Positions 63,389-64,000 of a stretch of 64,000 bases of DNA are shown here, one piece after another (positions within the stretch are counted from its first letter, which is position 1; the number at the start of each line of letters is the position of its first letter). Both the position numbers and the translations under genes were made by a program. Below the pieces are notes generated by a model. The model saw only the letters and a list, made by a program, of their open reading frames with translations. It did no database searches and was not told the origin of the DNA. The DNA comes from QALR01 sp900552255. Its GTDB lineage: Bacteria > Bacillota > Clostridia > Oscillospirales > CAG-272. The DNA is taken from contig DBFVEH010000013.1 of the NCBI GenBank assembly GCA_048526005.1, positions 1 through 64,000 of the forward strand, written 5' to 3'.

Positions 63389-64000
63389 ATGGCTTCTCTT
63401 GTGAAAATCGCCGTTTTCGTTTCGGGCGGCGGCACCAATCTACAGGCGCTCATCGACGCGCAGCGGACGGGCGTTCTGCATTCCGGTACGCTCTCCCTTG
63501 TCATTTCGAGCAAAGAGGGCGTATACGCGCTGGAACGCGCCGAAATGGCGGGGATTCCGTCCTGTGTAGTATCAAAAGCCGCCTGCGGCTCGCAGGAGGC
63601 GTTTGAAGCGGAGATCAAGCGGATTCTGCGGGAAAACAAAATCGAGCTCATCATCTTGGCCGGCTTTATGAGCATTCTGTCGGCGGATTTTACCGCCGCC
63701 TATCCGAAGCGCATTATCAACGTACATCCCGCCCTGATTCCGTCGTTCTGCGGCAAGGGCTTTTATGGGCTTCACGTGCATGAAGCGGCGCTCGCTTACG
63801 GCGTCAAGGTGACGGGCGCGACGGTGCATTTTGTCAATGAGGTCCCCGACGGCGGAGAGATTCTTCTGCAAAAGGCGGTCGAGGTCAAAGAGGGAGACAC
63901 GCCGGAGAGCTTGCAGCGCCGCGTGATGGAGGAGGCGGAATGGAAGCTGCTTCCCGCGGCGGCGGAGATGGTTTCGGCAAAAATAAAGGAGATGGGAGAA
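63389..64000 (+). CDS. purN: Phosphoribosylglycinamide formyltransferase (partial, cut by window end)
   Basis: ATG at 63389 with GGAAAGGA upstream; 204 codons are open to the last base and no stop is reached. KIAVFVSGGGTNLQAL start, NVHPALIPSFCGKGFYG carrying the catalytic His, and FVNEVPDGGEILLQKAV with the Asp. Transfers the formyl group of 10-formyl-THF to GAR. Usual length is about 200, so only a few residues are missing. Confidence 0.96.
   Translation, partial: MASLVKIAVFVSGGGTNLQALIDAQRTGVLHSGTLSLVISSKEGVYALERAEMAGIPSCVVSKAACGSQEAFEAEIKRILRENKIELIILAGFMSILSADFTAAYPKRIINVHPALIPSFCGKGFYGLHVHEAALAYGVKVTGATVHFVNEVPDGGEILLQKAVEVKEGDTPESLQRRVMEEAEWKLLPAAAEMVSAKIKEMGE

Noticed and set aside
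1..64000. tRNA, rRNA, CRISPR, transposase or prophage genes
   Set aside because: Looked for on both strands by characteristic motifs; none could be supported. A tRNA scan would be decisive.

Overview
The window looks like a chromosomal stretch from a moderately GC-rich member of the Bacillota, class Clostridia (Eubacteriales, probably in or near the Oscillospiraceae). Supporting signs are a serine T-box leader before serS, an hprK-yybS-gdpP block, zinc-ribbon ribosomal protein L28, a ZTP riboswitch before purE, strong SD sequences, promoters mostly of TTGACA-17-TATAAT type, and the Clostridia-type second PurF paralogue whose catalytic Cys is replaced by Gly. I see no rRNA, tRNA, CRISPR array, transposase or prophage. 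Genus cannot be set by eye.

Layout. 1-1046: tandem multi-hairpin repeats (locus A). 1.16-3.25 kb: pgk-tpiA. 3.4-8.9 kb (minus): four-gene GldA/GldF/GldG/DUF4340-like ABC cluster. 9.0-12.5 kb: lipid kinase with a non-ATG start, SGNH hydrolase, M3 oligoendopeptidase. 12.54-13.41 kb: second copy of the repeat family (locus B). 13.4-15 kb: serS with T-box. 15.2-19.4 kb: URO-D family protein, orphan peptide-binding lipoprotein, DUF4363/DUF421 pair. 19.5-24.5 kb: hprK, yybS-like, gdpP, glycerophosphodiesterase. 24.7-29.7 kb: two small conserved-looking proteins, an FAD/Rieske oxidoreductase and a GH94-type phosphorylase. 29.9-32.2 kb (minus): ADP-ribosylglycohydrolase family protein, a Cys-rich 20-residue-repeat protein, YccF. 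32.4-36.4 kb (minus) and 44.7-49.1 kb (plus): two MarR plus heterodimeric ABC exporter modules, built the same way. 36.8-44.5 kb: small membrane proteins, a broken URO-D gene abutting a highly structured GC-rich element, trmB, rpmB, a DUF6873-like protein, phosphohexomutase, yebC, argS. 49.4-56.6 kb: surface polysaccharide cluster (priming sugar transferase, double glycosyltransferase, Wzy-like protein, acyltransferase, CDP-glycerol transferase-like protein, UDP-GlcNAc 2-epimerase). 56.7-64.0 kb: ZTP-riboswitch-led purine operon purE-purC-purF-purF paralogue-purM-formate channel-purN (purN runs off the window).

The most unusual items are: (1) the interspersed tandem repeat whose hairpin arms covary between copies; (2) the 200-bp element at 38.2-38.4 kb with nested perfect inverted repeats and competing pairings, lying directly after a truncated gene; (3) the Cys-rich repeat protein whose repeat differences are all synonymous in one frame; (4) twin MarR/ABC modules sharing an operator hexamer; (5) a formate channel inside the purine operon; (6) a long perfect inverted repeat over the pgk promoter. 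All assignments come from reading the sequence; no database search was run.
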